This document shows positions 12,631 through 25,110 of a DNA stretch of 64,000 nucleotides, piece after piece. The notes below the pieces were generated by a model. The model made no database searches. It saw only the letters and a list, made by a program, of their open reading frames with translations, and was not told the origin of the DNA. The position numbers were made by a program, and so were the translations under genes. Source of the DNA: Monarcha castaneiventris obscurior. Its lineage: Eukaryota; Chordata; Aves; Passeriformes; Monarchidae. The stretch is taken from positions 6,150,001 to 6,214,000 of the forward strand of contig JAMPIT010000437.1 in the NCBI GenBank assembly GCA_026261815.1, given 5' to 3'. Positions within the stretch are counted from its first letter, which is position 1. Every line of letters begins with the position of its first letter.

Positions 12631-12853
12631 TGAGGGTGGTACAGGTTGCCCAGAGAGGTGGTGGCTGCCCCATCCCTGGAAACATGCAAAGCAGCTTGGT
12701 CAGGGCTCTGAGCATCCTGATCTAGTGGAAGGTGTCCCTGCTCATTGCAGGGGGTTGGACTAGATAACCTTGAATGTCCCTTCCACCCCAAACCATTCTA
12801 TGATTCTATAATTCTCTGCTTCTCTGCTCCTTTGATTCAATGATTCTATGATC
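12631..12853 (+). mobile_element. CR1 LINE, 3' end fragment
   Basis: Plus-strand CR1 3' untranslated end. It begins TGAGGGTGGTACAGGTTGCC, continues through CAGAGAGGTGGTGGCTGCCC, CATCCCTGGAAACATGCAAA and GGGGGTTGGACTAGATAACC, and ends in a short array of ATTCTATG-like octamers (ATTCTATGATTCTATAATTC and later TGATTCTATGATCC). No reverse-transcriptase region is kept, so it is a 5'-truncated dead copy, the usual state of avian CR1. The tail array is interrupted by a CTCTGCTTCTCTGCTCC stretch. Confidence 0.95.
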
Positions 12854-13426
12854 CCTGCCCTGTTCAAGTCACACCAAAGACCAGACCCACATCTTGGCTT
12901 TCTAGAAAAGTAACCTTAGCCACTGAGGTCTCATTTATTTTCCCATCCCTGTCTCTCTCTCCCCTTACACCACATGCCAAAGGAAAGCAATGCTTTCTGG
13001 CAAAAGTGTTGTCTGGATCTGTGTGTTTCCACTGGAAATGAGGATTTCAGTGAACTGTGACAGATAATAGCAACTGTTACCATGGGCAAGACCTCTGCAA
13101 TAGAAAACGAGGTCTTGGGAAGTGTTAAGCTATCACTTTTTAATTAGACACGCCCACAATTTTTCCAGGGAACAGACTCCTGACATAAAATGCTGAAAAG
13201 CATCAAGCTTATCATGACCATCAGAAGAAACCAGGCGCAACCTTCTTCTGTGTCTCCTGCCCAGGTCCTGGTTAGTGAGGGGTTGGTGCAAGGTAGCAGG
13301 ACACCAAATGCTGCAGGTACCCAAATCTCATTTTACAGAGCATTCAGAGCAGTTTACCCCACACTGCCTGCTGCCAGCACTAAGGTGATTCCAGCTGCTT
13401 CCTTTGACTTTCTTCAAACTCTCTTT
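12854..13426. other. noncoding unique sequence
   Basis: No gene recognised. Lies between the CR1 fragment and the second ancient-repeat piece. Short frames on both strands near 13133-13555 overlap each other and the repeat, and look spurious. Confidence 0.65.
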
Positions 13427-13540
13427 GCTTGGGGCAATCAAGGACAAGATTTAGTGTCATGTACACAACAGGAATTAAAATTGCAGAGTCAGGAACTAAA
13501 TCTCTCCGTATCAGTAACCTGCACCCCAGGAGGGATAAGG
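13427..13540 (+). repeat. ancient amniote repeat fragment (same class as 11921-12005)
   Basis: The order GCTTGGGGCAATCAAGGACA, then TACACAACAGGAATTAAAAT, TGCAGAGTCAGGAACTAAAT and CTCTCC resembles the consensus block 'cttgcccaaggtcacacagcaagtcagtggcagagccaggaatagaacccaggtctcc' of old amniote repeats. In the consensus this block lies downstream of the block seen at 11921-12005, and here order and orientation agree. Strongly diverged; it carries no gene. Confidence 0.4.
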
Positions 13541-16160
13541 AGCACCAAACTTTAATGGTCTCAGACATACAGCCTAATTAATTAGCCTTTGTTCACCTTG
13601 TTCATATTTAAAGCATTTTGTCTGCAGGTGGAGCTGCGCTGGCACACACTGGGAATGTACTGCAGGTCTCTAAACAGAAGGAAGGTGTATTAGCAAATAG
13701 ACTCTTTTGCCAGTATAACTGTATCCATACCTGGGCTTTTGCAAACACTGCTATTTTCTAACAGCCCTGCTCAGCAAATCTTTCAGCTGCATGAAAGACC
13801 TGAGACTGGTTACTGAGCATTATCTTCAACATGGGTGTTTACAGCTCCCAGCATCTCTCCTGGAAGAATCTCACTATAAGTAATATACAACAAGCATTTA
13901 CTGGAATCAGGAAGAAAAAATTCAGTCTATTTTCAGTGTGAATAGTTTAAATTGGGCTCTGGGATTCTTTGATGCTTTGGTTGGGAAGAAAACAAAACCC
14001 CCTCCTGCTGATGAGTTCTAATTCGCCTCCATCTATGCTGGGTACAAAGAAACGGTGAGGTAATCAGACACACTTCTGTGTCTGCTCTGCAAATACACCC
14101 AGCCCTCATTTGAGAAAATGGCACGTTGCACACTGATGCAAATAAAAGATTTGGGATTATATTCATTCATCCCAAAACAAATGCAAAAATAATTTCTTTC
14201 CTGAAGTGTTGAGAAACAAGAAAGTCATTTTAGTTAATGAAATACAAACATCTCTATCTATGGAAATACAATGTAATTTTAATCTTTAAAATTTTCAGCT
14301 TCTGATATATAATTATATTCCTACTTCTGACTTCAGGAGGTTGCATGCAGTCACAATTTTTCTTAATGTTAACATATAGTGCAGAAAATAATTAAAATGT
14401 GTAGTATTCTAAAGGATATATTTTCACTGCTTATAGACACTTCCATATCAATATAATTTTGCATTGATTCTCTGTAAAATATTCATATCTTAAAAGTACA
14501 ATGATTACTGTAATACTACATGTGACCTCAAGATAAATGTAAGGATCACGAATATAGGCTAGGTAGTTTTTTGCAGCAAATATGTTGAGAATTACACAAA
14601 GGGTAGAGACCAGTAATGTGCAGAAACCATATAGGGACATAGCAGGGTTCATCTCTTCCAGTAACTATTCTCCATTGCTAGCCAGAACTAGAACTTCTAG
14701 AGCAAGGTGCCAAATCCCCATGAAAAATGAGGAATTAGATGGGTACTGTTAAAATACCTTTCCAGTATTCATCAGGAAAATATGTGGCTCATGCTGTGAA
14801 ACATGAGAGAGTTTTATTCTTTTCTGAAGCTGGGATTAACAGCCCCTGGTCCCAAACTCATTTTAAATAATTCACCCATGGATGTTCTCTTTATTCTAAA
14901 TATCCCCAAGTTTCAGACTTTAGTTATGCTTTTGGTCCCTGCTACATTCCTGGCAACAAAAAACACCAGCTAATTTAACTTTTTTTTTTTTTTGGTTCAC
15001 TGAGTATTACCTACCCCCACATGAGAAATGCAGCCAATTAATACAGTCTCCATAGCAATGACTTGTACAAAAGCATCCAAGCCCAATAGCAATTTTCAAC
15101 AATATAAACCTGTGATTTATTTATGCCATGGAAAATTCCTTTCACCTTTTTTTTTTCTATGCAGGAACCAAGAGTTAACTTGCACTTGCCTCTTACAATT
15201 TTGCAGGAAAACAGAGCAGGAAAGAGGAAAATAAGAAACATGTTCACTCTTGTACTTCTCCAAATGTGGGTGTTGGATGTGTTTGCAACATAAGTAGTTG
15301 CAGCCGATTGGCACCAAGCCCTGACACGCTCCCTGTCAAATAAAATGTGTTTCTCTTGATACCAAATTCTAACTGGGGGAACTTGCTTGATATATTCTAA
15401 ATGTAAAATATGTTAAACATCCTAGACATTGAATATGTGAAAAGGATCATTATTCACAGGCTCCTAATCAAAGCTTTGTTTCATGTCATTATTTGTTTGG
15501 TTTTACATGATTCCTGCTTGCTTGAGTGAAAATGTCTGGTGTTGAAAATTGTCACATTTCTCTCAGAGAAACAAGGCAAGGAGCAGTGCTGCATTCAGAA
15601 AAGCCCAGACATAATGGCTTGTTTGTTTGTTGTTTTTTTTTTTTTTTTCTTTTGGAAAACTCTGCACTGTTTGTTAGGTTTTAAATTATTGATTTATTTG
15701 GTGATTTACTTTGCAGCAAATTGAAGTCATATGCAAGCTAAATACAGCTTCACTTAAGTTAATTATGATGATGGGGACTATAAAGATTCAGAAATAGACA
15801 ATTGCATTTACTTGACATATACACTATAAGCCAAAATATATCCCTTTTCCACAACACATGCTCTCACTCTAGAGCAAATGTAACTTAAACCACATTTATT
15901 TCATTAACAGCTGCAATGTCTCTGCCTGTGAAAGCTTTTAAGTGCTATGAAACAACAGCATGGAAATATTTTAGGCTCTCCTGGTTTTCCTGTAGGGAGA
16001 GATCACCCCCATGTTGATGTGGCCACAAAGGATCCAAACCAACAAGTGGGGCTGGGGACACCATGATCTCCCCATCTTTTTTCACTGAGAGCCAAAATAC
16101 AGTTAGTGTTTTCCATGTGAAACATTCGCTGAATTATCTTTCTTTTTCTGTACTTGTTGG
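13541..16160. other. noncoding unique sequence
   Basis: AT-rich DNA without recognisable genes. Contains a T14 run (14980-14993), a T16 run (15633-15648, preceded by GTTTGTTTGTTG) and many TAAT cores. No splice-bounded frame stands out. Confidence 0.7.
15633..15648. repeat. poly(T) homopolymer, T16
   Basis: Sixteen T residues follow a short GTTT repeat. Read on the minus strand it is an A16 run, but no LINE, SINE or processed-pseudogene body is recognisable beside it. Confidence 0.9.
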
Positions 16161-19100
16161 GGACATAGATGTTCCTCAGAAAAATAGATTTGGAAGATAC
16201 AAATACCCAGATGGAAAAACTGGAAGCCTGGCATGAGCTGGTAAGAGCGTGGAATGTGGGCTGCAGTGCACAGAGATCTCACCTGTACCTCACTGGAGGC
16301 ACAGGTCAGTGCCTGGAGTTTCAGGTCTGCTCCCATGGCTTTCCCAGAGAGAAAGGGTCTGACATTTGGCATGGATATTCTGAAAATAAAAAAGATCCAA
16401 CACAAGTAATTGCACACAGAGCAAGATGCAGACGATCTGAAGGGAAGTCCAAGTTCTGTCACAGATGCACAACAGATTTTGGCATGCTGGCTACTGATTT
16501 AGGTATGTTACAGCTAACGTTTAAACTGACTAGGCAGGATACTTACAGCAGCATAAATCTGAAAATCCCAATCCAGCTGTCTCTACTTTGTACTGTCAAA
16601 TCCATGCTGCCGTGGGTGTCCTACCTGGTCAGATTCCAAGTTAGCATCAACAGCCAAGGTGCAAGCAACTGTACTGTGAAACAAATGATATTCCAAAGCT
16701 CACCTCTGCATCAGGGCATGGGGAAGGACTGGGGTTCCTCTTAGTGAGAGCCAGAACCACAGAATACAAAGCATCACATTCTCACACTCTGGACCAGCCT
16801 CACAGGAGAGGTCTGGGAGCCTTGAGATCCTTAAGCAACCACCTCTCTCAAGGATTCTGGGCTCTCTCCTCTGAAACTGAGCACCTGAAAGCCCTGACTA
16901 ATCTGAAATGAGATCCTTTCCACCCAGAGCCCTTGCTTAATGAAATCAGTATTCCAGTCAGCTCCATCACTAGAAAAAGCAGCTGCAGTATGCAGGGGAA
17001 CATATTCCGTTTTCCCAGCTCCATGTGCTGGCATTTTGCAAATGAAATTTTCTCTGACTTTTAGGCTATAAGAAATCTTGAAATGAAAATGAAATATAAT
17101 TGTCAATGAATGGAAAGTAGTGCTTTTTGGCCAGTTCTATTTGTACATTACATATAAAACAACCTAGATGTCCCAAAGTGTCTTTCATGCCATCTTGAAT
17201 TATTTCCCTTTTTTTTTTATTGAGATCTCCAAAGCCAGCTGCTCGGGGATTTTCAATGCCCAAATTCCCACTCATTATTTCATTTGACACTCAGATCCCT
17301 TGAGCAGCACTGAAAAATTACTAAACCTTAATATCTGTGTGAGACTTCCAAACAATAGCTACAATGAAGAAACTGGTCTTGGCACTAAAAACCAATGAAT
17401 ATGTAAGACAAATTGTATCTGGAGAGAGAAAACACATTAAAACAGGCCACCAGTAGCATCTTTCAAAAGATATCTAATGTAAGCAGCATACTCTTCAATA
17501 GCTCAAGGGGCTTATAGTCAATAAATTTAACAGGTTGCAAAAAAGTCAAAGCTAAAGTACAGTATGTAAATGGAAGCTGGAGTGCACTCTTCTTTTCAAC
17601 CTTAGGACAGAGTTAATAGAGGGGAAATGACAAAATACATAAAAAGGAATACACAGGATTTGACAGAGTATGTTTTTTTTCTTTTAACTTCAAGGCAAAC
17701 TACCAGACTATTTTGGTTTACAGATAAATCAAACAAAGAACTTTTATCAGTTTGCATAAAACTCTCATTTTCAGCACTGGAAAGATTAGGCTTCAGAGCC
17801 TTATTCTGTATGTGCATGAGGAGGATTACAAGGGAAGTGGTGAAAGTAATGACCTTGTCAGGGATTAGCTTCTACGATTGTATGGTAAATAGTTGCGTTT
17901 TCTGTGGTTGTGGATTAAGATATTCATTGACAGTTTCTGTAAACTAGTGAAATTTATGGATATTTTCAGTAATAGGGTGATGACAGTAGCAGTATCTGAC
18001 AGCCCCATTCCTGCCTCTTGACATTACCCACAGAGTTGTGATGTTCAGCCTGGGGAGCCAGATCCTCAGCCTTGCCAGATTTGTTCACAGTGGCTCAGTG
18101 TTTGTGTGACAAAAAATGTTTCCTTTTGGAATTCCCTCTATTTTACAGTTGTATGGTCATGCTAAATGCAAATGGATTGGACCCATTTGGTCCTTTTTGT
18201 TTTTCAAGAGCTACACCTGAGTCCTCCCAGCTGACCTTAAATCATGTAGGAGTGTCCTTTTCACTGACTTACCCCACACATTGACAGCTACACTTGGTTA
18301 AGCTGTCAGAAAACTGAAGTAGCTCAACAGTTTCCACTGAGATTCTCTCCCTTCAACTTTTTTTTAATTTGTTGTTTCTAAAAAAGTCTTGGTGAGAAGA
18401 CAGGAACTGCACGTGTGGGGCAATCAAGACCCTTGTGTTGGCCACGACAAGCCCAGTCTCTGCTCTGACTAAATGGTGAATCTTTGGCTTGAAAGCTGCT
18501 GCTCTGAGGAAGGCAGAGCAGAAAATACTGTGGAGGCTCTTGAAGCCCAAGCCAATATCTTAATACAGAAGGTAACAGGCAGAAAGCCCCTCTGAGTAGC
18601 TCAGTATTTCTGAAGACTCTCTAGCTAGCTTACTCTTCCCAAGGAAGTTGAAAATAAATTCACCAGAAATGGTCAGCTGCTTGTCTCTGTGCTTGTAAAA
18701 TCTAAAACATTTTCTGTTTATCCTGATGGTATCATTCAATTTTGCAGATATATTGGAACCTATTTATTGTGCAGGATAGTGAAAGAAGAGCTTTACTTTG
18801 TTTGCTGGCTACTTACTCAGAGTAATCTCTATAGTAAAATAACTGGGTAGAAGAGTAAAGACAGTTTGGTTCATGAGAGAAACATTCCCATGAGGGACAG
18901 CCTAGCATAAACTTGGTTAGTTTGCCTCGAGCAGTTCCAGCTCACTCTTGTTGGGTTCTCCACACAAAGCAAAGCACAGTCTTCTGGCAAAGAAATGAGG
19001 GCTTACAGCAGCCTCTACACATTTTGTTGCACATTATGTATTAACTGCACACAGTTAATATATAATTATATTCAACAGAGAAAGATTTCAAAGTCCTAGT

Positions 19101-20850
19101 CTCTAACTACCTGAATCATTTCTACTACAGCAACAACATGTTAAGACTTCTTGAACAACATTATCTGTCAAGTCTGTTAAGCTCTGTGAAATAGTGCCTG
19201 GGCTTCTGCTCTCATTTTGTGGCAATGGAAAGTGAGAAAAGCAGAGAGAAAAAAGTGCTGGACCTGGGTGGAGGTATTTTGGAAGTATAGCACAAAAGTA
19301 GTTTTAGACAGGTCCATGGAAGGCAGCCACCAAAACTGATCATTAAGTCTTCACAATCATAGTGATGAGTATTTGTACTCCCAGTGTGCAATTTCTTAGA
19401 CTGTCCCTGGACATGTGCCTGCAGTGCTATAGGGGTGTAGCCAAACATTATGTAAAGCAGTCACACTGGCAGTGGCAGAAATCTCTCTTCAGAAGCACAG
19501 AGCACACAGTTCAAGCTGCAAAATTCATTCAGAAAACTCAAAAGACTAGGAGTTTAACCTATGCTGACCTCAGTGTTGCTTGAAATGGTTTAAAACCTAG
19601 GTTGTGTTTGCCCTGAAGTTTTGTAGTGGCGGAGACACAAAGAACCTGAGCTTCAGCTTGGTCTATGCATGCCAGTAATTGGTAAAAAATTGTGCTGTCT
19701 ACCCCTGATCAAGGGAGAGGTGCTGGGACATGCACAGGGTATGAATGATGAGTTCTCAAAATGGAAAAGTATTCAGAACTAATCACCCAGGGAACATAAC
19801 AAGCTAATCAGAAAGTCCAATAGAAATAGGTATCTTTCAACAGACATAAAACAATCTCTTTCATGCAGTTGAGCTGAGAAATCTTTATCTCATGTAGGTA
19901 ATGAAAAATACACATGCACTGTGACAGACATAGTTCTGCATATGGCTAGAAATTCCTTTTCTTGTAATTACCTTTTCTCCTCGCTCATTCTTCATTTCTT
20001 TAAGATAGGCATCCAGTGGACAGTTTCATGAAGACGACCTTAAGAACAGAGATCTCGCCGTTTCCTAAAGGAAAGAGAAAACAAAGGTTCCTCAGTGCTA
20101 TATTCACCACAGGAAATACCCAGGTGATTACACCCACAACCTAACTGCACTGGCTGATTTTAGCAGGAAAAAGCAAAAGGCAAATATACTCTCTATATCC
20201 ACAAACTGGGGAATAGATAGGAGGGTGTCATGCTTTCAGAAGGCATTAAAAAAAGGGGGAAAATATTAAATGCTTTGGCTTTTCTTTACTGTTGTTTAAA
20301 AGACATAGAGGAAACCCTTCTTTTTCTTTTAGTGCACTTTACAGAGTTTTATTTCCCAATGGTTTTGGACCCATTAGAGCTACTTTTAAAATCGCAGTGA
20401 TAATTTCATGTTCTAGAAGGAATCTGAACATGTTATCATGCATTCCAAAATATATTAACTTGCACATAACATTAAATAAAATCTGGCTCATTACACTCAT
20501 AAACCTAGAAACTTTAAAAACTCTGCATTCTTTTATATAAACTCATTTACTTGTCTAATCTCTCTCATTCAGTAAAGAAACACCATTTAATATACAGCCA
20601 TAATAGTTTCTTTATGTCATACTTATCGCAATTTATAATTATAGTTAGGCAAGCAGTACTTGAAATAGATGCGATCTGTCTTTGCTTTGTCTGACCTTTT
20701 CCTTTCAGTGACCTGAAAACAAAGTCAATTATTAAACCAAATTATTTAAAAGGTAGTGTTCAGTTAGACAGAAAACTACCTATCAGGCAAATGGCATCAT
20801 ATATAGTAACCAAGGTCACATGAAGACAGGATATTTAAAACGGGGTAATA
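16161..20850. other. noncoding unique sequence
   Basis: No recognisable gene. A 191-codon plus-strand frame (16169-16744) is overlapped by two minus-strand frames over much of its length. It shows no motif and no coding-like composition, and I regard it as chance. The remainder is AT-rich DNA with no identifiable repeat. Confidence 0.65.
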
Positions 20851-20906
20851 AGAATCATTTTAGAATCAATAAGGTCAGAAAAGACCTCCAAGATCATCAA
20901 GTTCAT
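20851..20906 (-). mobile_element. CR1 LINE, 3' tail fragment (minus strand)
   Basis: AGAATCATTTTAGAATCAAT followed by AAGGTCAGAAAAGACCTCCA and AGATCATCAAGTTC is the reverse complement of the terminal CR1 3' end (octamer array plus the 'tggacttgatgatcttagaggtcttttccaacc' block). Only about 55 bases are recognisable, so this is a short truncated relic. It is the only clear minus-strand CR1 in the window. Confidence 0.8.
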
Positions 20907-23900
20907 TGAGATTTTATCTTTCTGAACAAATATATATAAATAAATGTTGTCAGTGGTAGAACTACAAATAAACTTGCCTTGTCTTTTCTTACAAGGTGGA
21001 TTCCAGTATCTGTAAACATAAATTTGGAGTACACACTCAGTTTTGGTGGCCAGAACAGCAGTGATGATCAGCTGCAGGAAGACAAAACTGCCAAAGTAGA
21101 GAGAGTCCGAGTTTGGTGGAGACTACTGAGCAGTCTCTTAAGCTATTTATGCATCTGACAAACTTCAAGAAAAGCACTGGAACAAACTTCCTGCCTCCCA
21201 GGCTCATCACCAACACAATACCCTGACCAGACCCCCAGCAAGTGGCAATTGCTCAAAGCACTGTAGCACATGGCTGGTCTCTCATTGAGGACCTAAGACA
21301 AGCATTTTTATTTCCTGGAGCCCAAAGGTCTTCAGCATGATGACTTGGTGATGGTTTTACAGGCAAGCACTATCTCACAAGTGACTGGGTACAGACCTGC
21401 TCTCACAGAACTGCTCACAGGGCCTTTAATCTGTGTCACCCTCTCTTCCATCAAACCCACACACATTGAAGAGGCCATAAAATCCATTCAATCTAGGAGA
21501 CTTGTCTTATCAGCTCACAAGAAATGAAGCTCTGCAGGTCAAATCTTGATTCAAAATTGGATTCGAGTACCTTTGAAATTATAAAATTATGAGAGAGCTG
21601 AGCATCATCATTATCATTAGCAGCCACCCCTGAAAATGCTTGAGAAACGATGCCAACAGCTCCTTGGAAGGAAGTTACAGAGATATTGCAATTACCAACT
21701 ATGTTATATCATTTAAGTATATATTTAGCTTAATTGTGGTAAAACTTGATAGTATTCTTTTGATTTCATAATTACTAGAAAAACTGCAAAATAAAACACA
21801 TGTCTTGGGGGACTGGGAATTTGATGTGGTTTATAATCAACAACATTGTTCACAATGACAGATCTGAGTATACAGAAATTATTTCACATTGCAGCACTGG
21901 TGCTAACACTTGCTTTTCCACTTGCTTTTCATTACCATTGCAAAGTAGTTTTCCTAGACAGTGCTTATTTTAGTCATGGCAGAAACTAATGAATTTTTCA
22001 GACTTGTGTCTGGGTTTTATTATACTCCTATACAATCTTTTATTATACTCCTACAAAATCTGGTTTTTATGTATTGTACTATCAAAGAGTGGGCTGAGTA
22101 TGCCCTTACTTCCCTTTGAATCTTTTTTACAACTTTATAATTCAGAAACTTAAACTTCTCTTGACCCATTGTGAACCACTCACCTCTGAGTTTGGCCTTT
22201 CTTCTCCCTCTGGGTCACTGTGAAAATTATCGGAGCTCCAGGGGCACCCAAAAGCCTCTCTTCTTTGGCCCTGTTGTACTAAACAGTGTGAAAACAAGGT
22301 TGTAAACAGTCCCACTCTCAAGAGCCTGCAGCCTGGTATGTTTACAGGACAGATTTTACCAAAGTAAAGAGATGGCTGAGCTAATTCCTTTCAAACTAAC
22401 ATTTGTATCTCTTGTCTACTAGAAGGTAAGCACAATCTAAGTTGGTAGGACAAGGGAACTAAGTAAGTGATAGGAAAAGAGAAACTCAAAATTCCTCCCT
22501 CCACAGAGGTGACACGAATGTGGGTATTCACAGCAAGAGACCCAGCAGAGAAAACAAGGGATTTTGTGTGAGCAATTCTCAGTCAGAACATCGTTTTGCC
22601 GTTTCTCAAAACCTGTCCTTTGAAGAGGTATGAACACCACTGGGGTGATTCCCAGCCCTGTTAGATCAGAGCTTCTGGAGAACCTCTCCGTAAGGAGAAT
22701 CCTGTGGCTGCCCTGGTGCACAGGGAGGAATTCAGTGCTGAGTGTATTGATTGGCTTTGTGCTGTTGTGTAGAGGAATGTAAAGAGGTACAAAAATGTGA
22801 GAGGGAAACAGAAATTCTGTTTGGTTGATATAGTAAGGCACCAGCAGCCAACAGACTCTAAACTCTACTCCCTGTTTCTTCTGCTGCTTTCACTCAGTCA
22901 GTTTATTTTGCTCCATAGATTGATCTTTATTTTTCCTTATTGGAAAAAAGACTGACAAAGGTCTTTCTTACCTCTGTCTTCCTGCCGTACCCTGTGTCTG
23001 TGGAGTGGGAAGGTACTGCAGATGTGAAATGTGTGATTGCTTTTGTGGACATAGGGGTCTCCTGTTACTGATTAGGTGGAGCCAGCTCTTCTCTTATATC
23101 ATGAGTGCTGAGCAGGCAGATCCCAGCACAAAAGTTGTCTGATATGAAGGTGTGGAGAGGGCAGACTTAAGTGAAATACTTTCCGTATGCTCTAAATTTG
23201 CTTTTTCTTCCTTGTAGAGATAAGGTTTGATTGAGCGCCACTTAATGCAGTGCAGAGGAAGGAAAGATATTGTAGGAAGGTAGACACTGTGGTGAAGAAG
23301 AACTTTAGAAAATTAAGTGCAGTTGAAACAGTAAAAACTGTGAAAATTGAGATTTTAACATGAGTAAAACAATGGTTTTTTTCCCTCTTATCATCTGTTG
23401 TTACAGATAAGTACTCCTTACCTACTCCAGGCTCTCCTTACAGCCTCACATGTCTAAGGTCCTGGCTGGCTTTTTTAGTAACACCAAAATAGGAGCAGTG
23501 CAAAGGCAATAATGCTGATACTTGCAAATTCAGTTAAATAATTTATTTAACTTGGGGGTGGATAACACTCCCAACTGAGAGCCACATAATGATTGATTGA
23601 GACACGGACTATGTATTTCAGAATACCAGAGGAAAAGCCAACCATGGGAGTATTTCCCTGGTGAAAGATGGTCACTGCTGTAATAGGTCCAGATCTGCTT
23701 CAGGCGTCCCAGGACAGCTCCAAACAGACAGGGATGTACCTGAGGAGAGCAGTGAGACTCACCTGCTATTGCTTCAGCTTGAAATCTGCCAAATACCTAA
23801 TAAACATGGAAAAACCGATTGGTCAACTTGTGCAAGCTCTGGGGAGAAGAGTGAAAAATGGGGAATCGTGGAGAATGATATAAAAGAACATAAAGCTATC

Positions 23901-24960
23901 CCATGAGAAGCCAAACTTTTACTCTCAGTGTTTATGGCAGTGATCTTCACATGAACATCAGTGCTGCACTAATTCACAAGAACGATGAGTGCCTTACTAG
24001 AGGTTAAGGTAATGTGACAACTCAGACAACATTGCAGACCTCAGTTAATTTCAAATTATATAAAAAATTTGGCATCTGCATACTTTAAAACCTTACTTCA
24101 AGCAGCTTAATAGGAAATCATACCCTGTTTTTTAGTAGCATAACCTATAATTTATTTTTCATTAACTGCTCAAGTTCAATTTTGATACTATAAAGCTAAA
24201 TGCATTTTTTAAGCTTTTACTTTCATCAATCATCTGACTTTTTTTCTGACACGTGCCATATCTTATTCAATGGTATTGGCTGATCTGTTTTTAAATAATA
24301 TTCTGTTTTCTAGAATACAAGGAGGATTGTATTTAGACATCTTTAAAAATGTAGTGACAGCAATTTCAATCAAAAAATGAGAGGGAAAAAAATGCAATGA
24401 ATAGCAGCAACTGAAACAAGTTAGAAATAAGGAAGGCAAAAGCAGTATTGGAATACTTTGGTTTCATTCATACTGAACTTTGTGATGTTGTGGAAGACTT
24501 ACGTGGGCCTTGTATATAAGTTAATACTGCAGTAGATCACCATTGCCATCTCCTGGTAAATAAACCATATAACTGTATTCTAGATCTTTTTCTAAACAGT
24601 CATATATTGCACAACTGTAGAGAGATTACACCATAAATAGGCAATAAAGGATTTAGAGTATTTATTGTGAAACTATCATTGCATTTTTATTCTTTGCTCA
24701 CATAAGACCTTTATAAAGAACTGCATTATAGTTGATAAATAGTGGTATTTGTTCCAATGCACTCTTTATGTTGAAAAGAAATACTGCTAGTTATGACTCT
24801 GTAAATTAAGGTGAGATGATGGGTTTGTTGTGATTGAAACAAATACCAGCGCTGCTTAAGGAAAACTCCCCATAACCAAAACAAATATCCACTCAGGGAG
24901 AAGGTGTTGGTTCCCACTGTGCTGTGATGGGACTGTGCTGCAGCAGTGAACCAAAGCAAT
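20907..24960. other. noncoding unique sequence
   Basis: No recognisable gene. Includes a 23-bp near-duplicate (TTTTATTATACTCCTAYA, first copy starting near 22015 and second near 22038). Frames are short and unsupported. Confidence 0.7.
22015..22060. repeat. 23-bp near-perfect tandem duplication
   Basis: TTTTATTATACTCCTATACA starts at 22015 and TTTTATTATACTCCTACAAA at 22038, giving a period of 23 bases with few differences. It is a local slippage duplication. Confidence 0.8.
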
Positions 24961-24987
24961 GCTCAACAGCATCAAGCCACGGTACCC

Positions 24988-25110
24988 AGAGACAGCAGGG
25001 ACAGCAGCAGGGACAACAGTTAGCTGTCATTTCACTTTCTGCTATTTCCAATCCTTTTATTTCATTACCACTGTCATTGTCCTTCCTGCTGTCATTTCCC
25101 ATTCCACTCC
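24988..25110. repeat. degenerate short tandem region
   Basis: The plus strand reads GACAGCAGGGACAGCAGCAG then GGACAACAG, followed by several spaced CTGTCATT/CTGTCATTTC motifs (near 25023, 25071 and 25090). The whole looks like a decayed short-unit tandem array. The minus-strand frame across it yields a Cys/Pro cluster (CCPCCCPCC), which is a translation artefact of the repeat. Confidence 0.45.

Noticed and set aside
16169..16744. 191-codon plus-strand frame
   Set aside because: Two minus-strand frames are open over the same DNA and no family motif, splice boundary or coding-like composition is visible.
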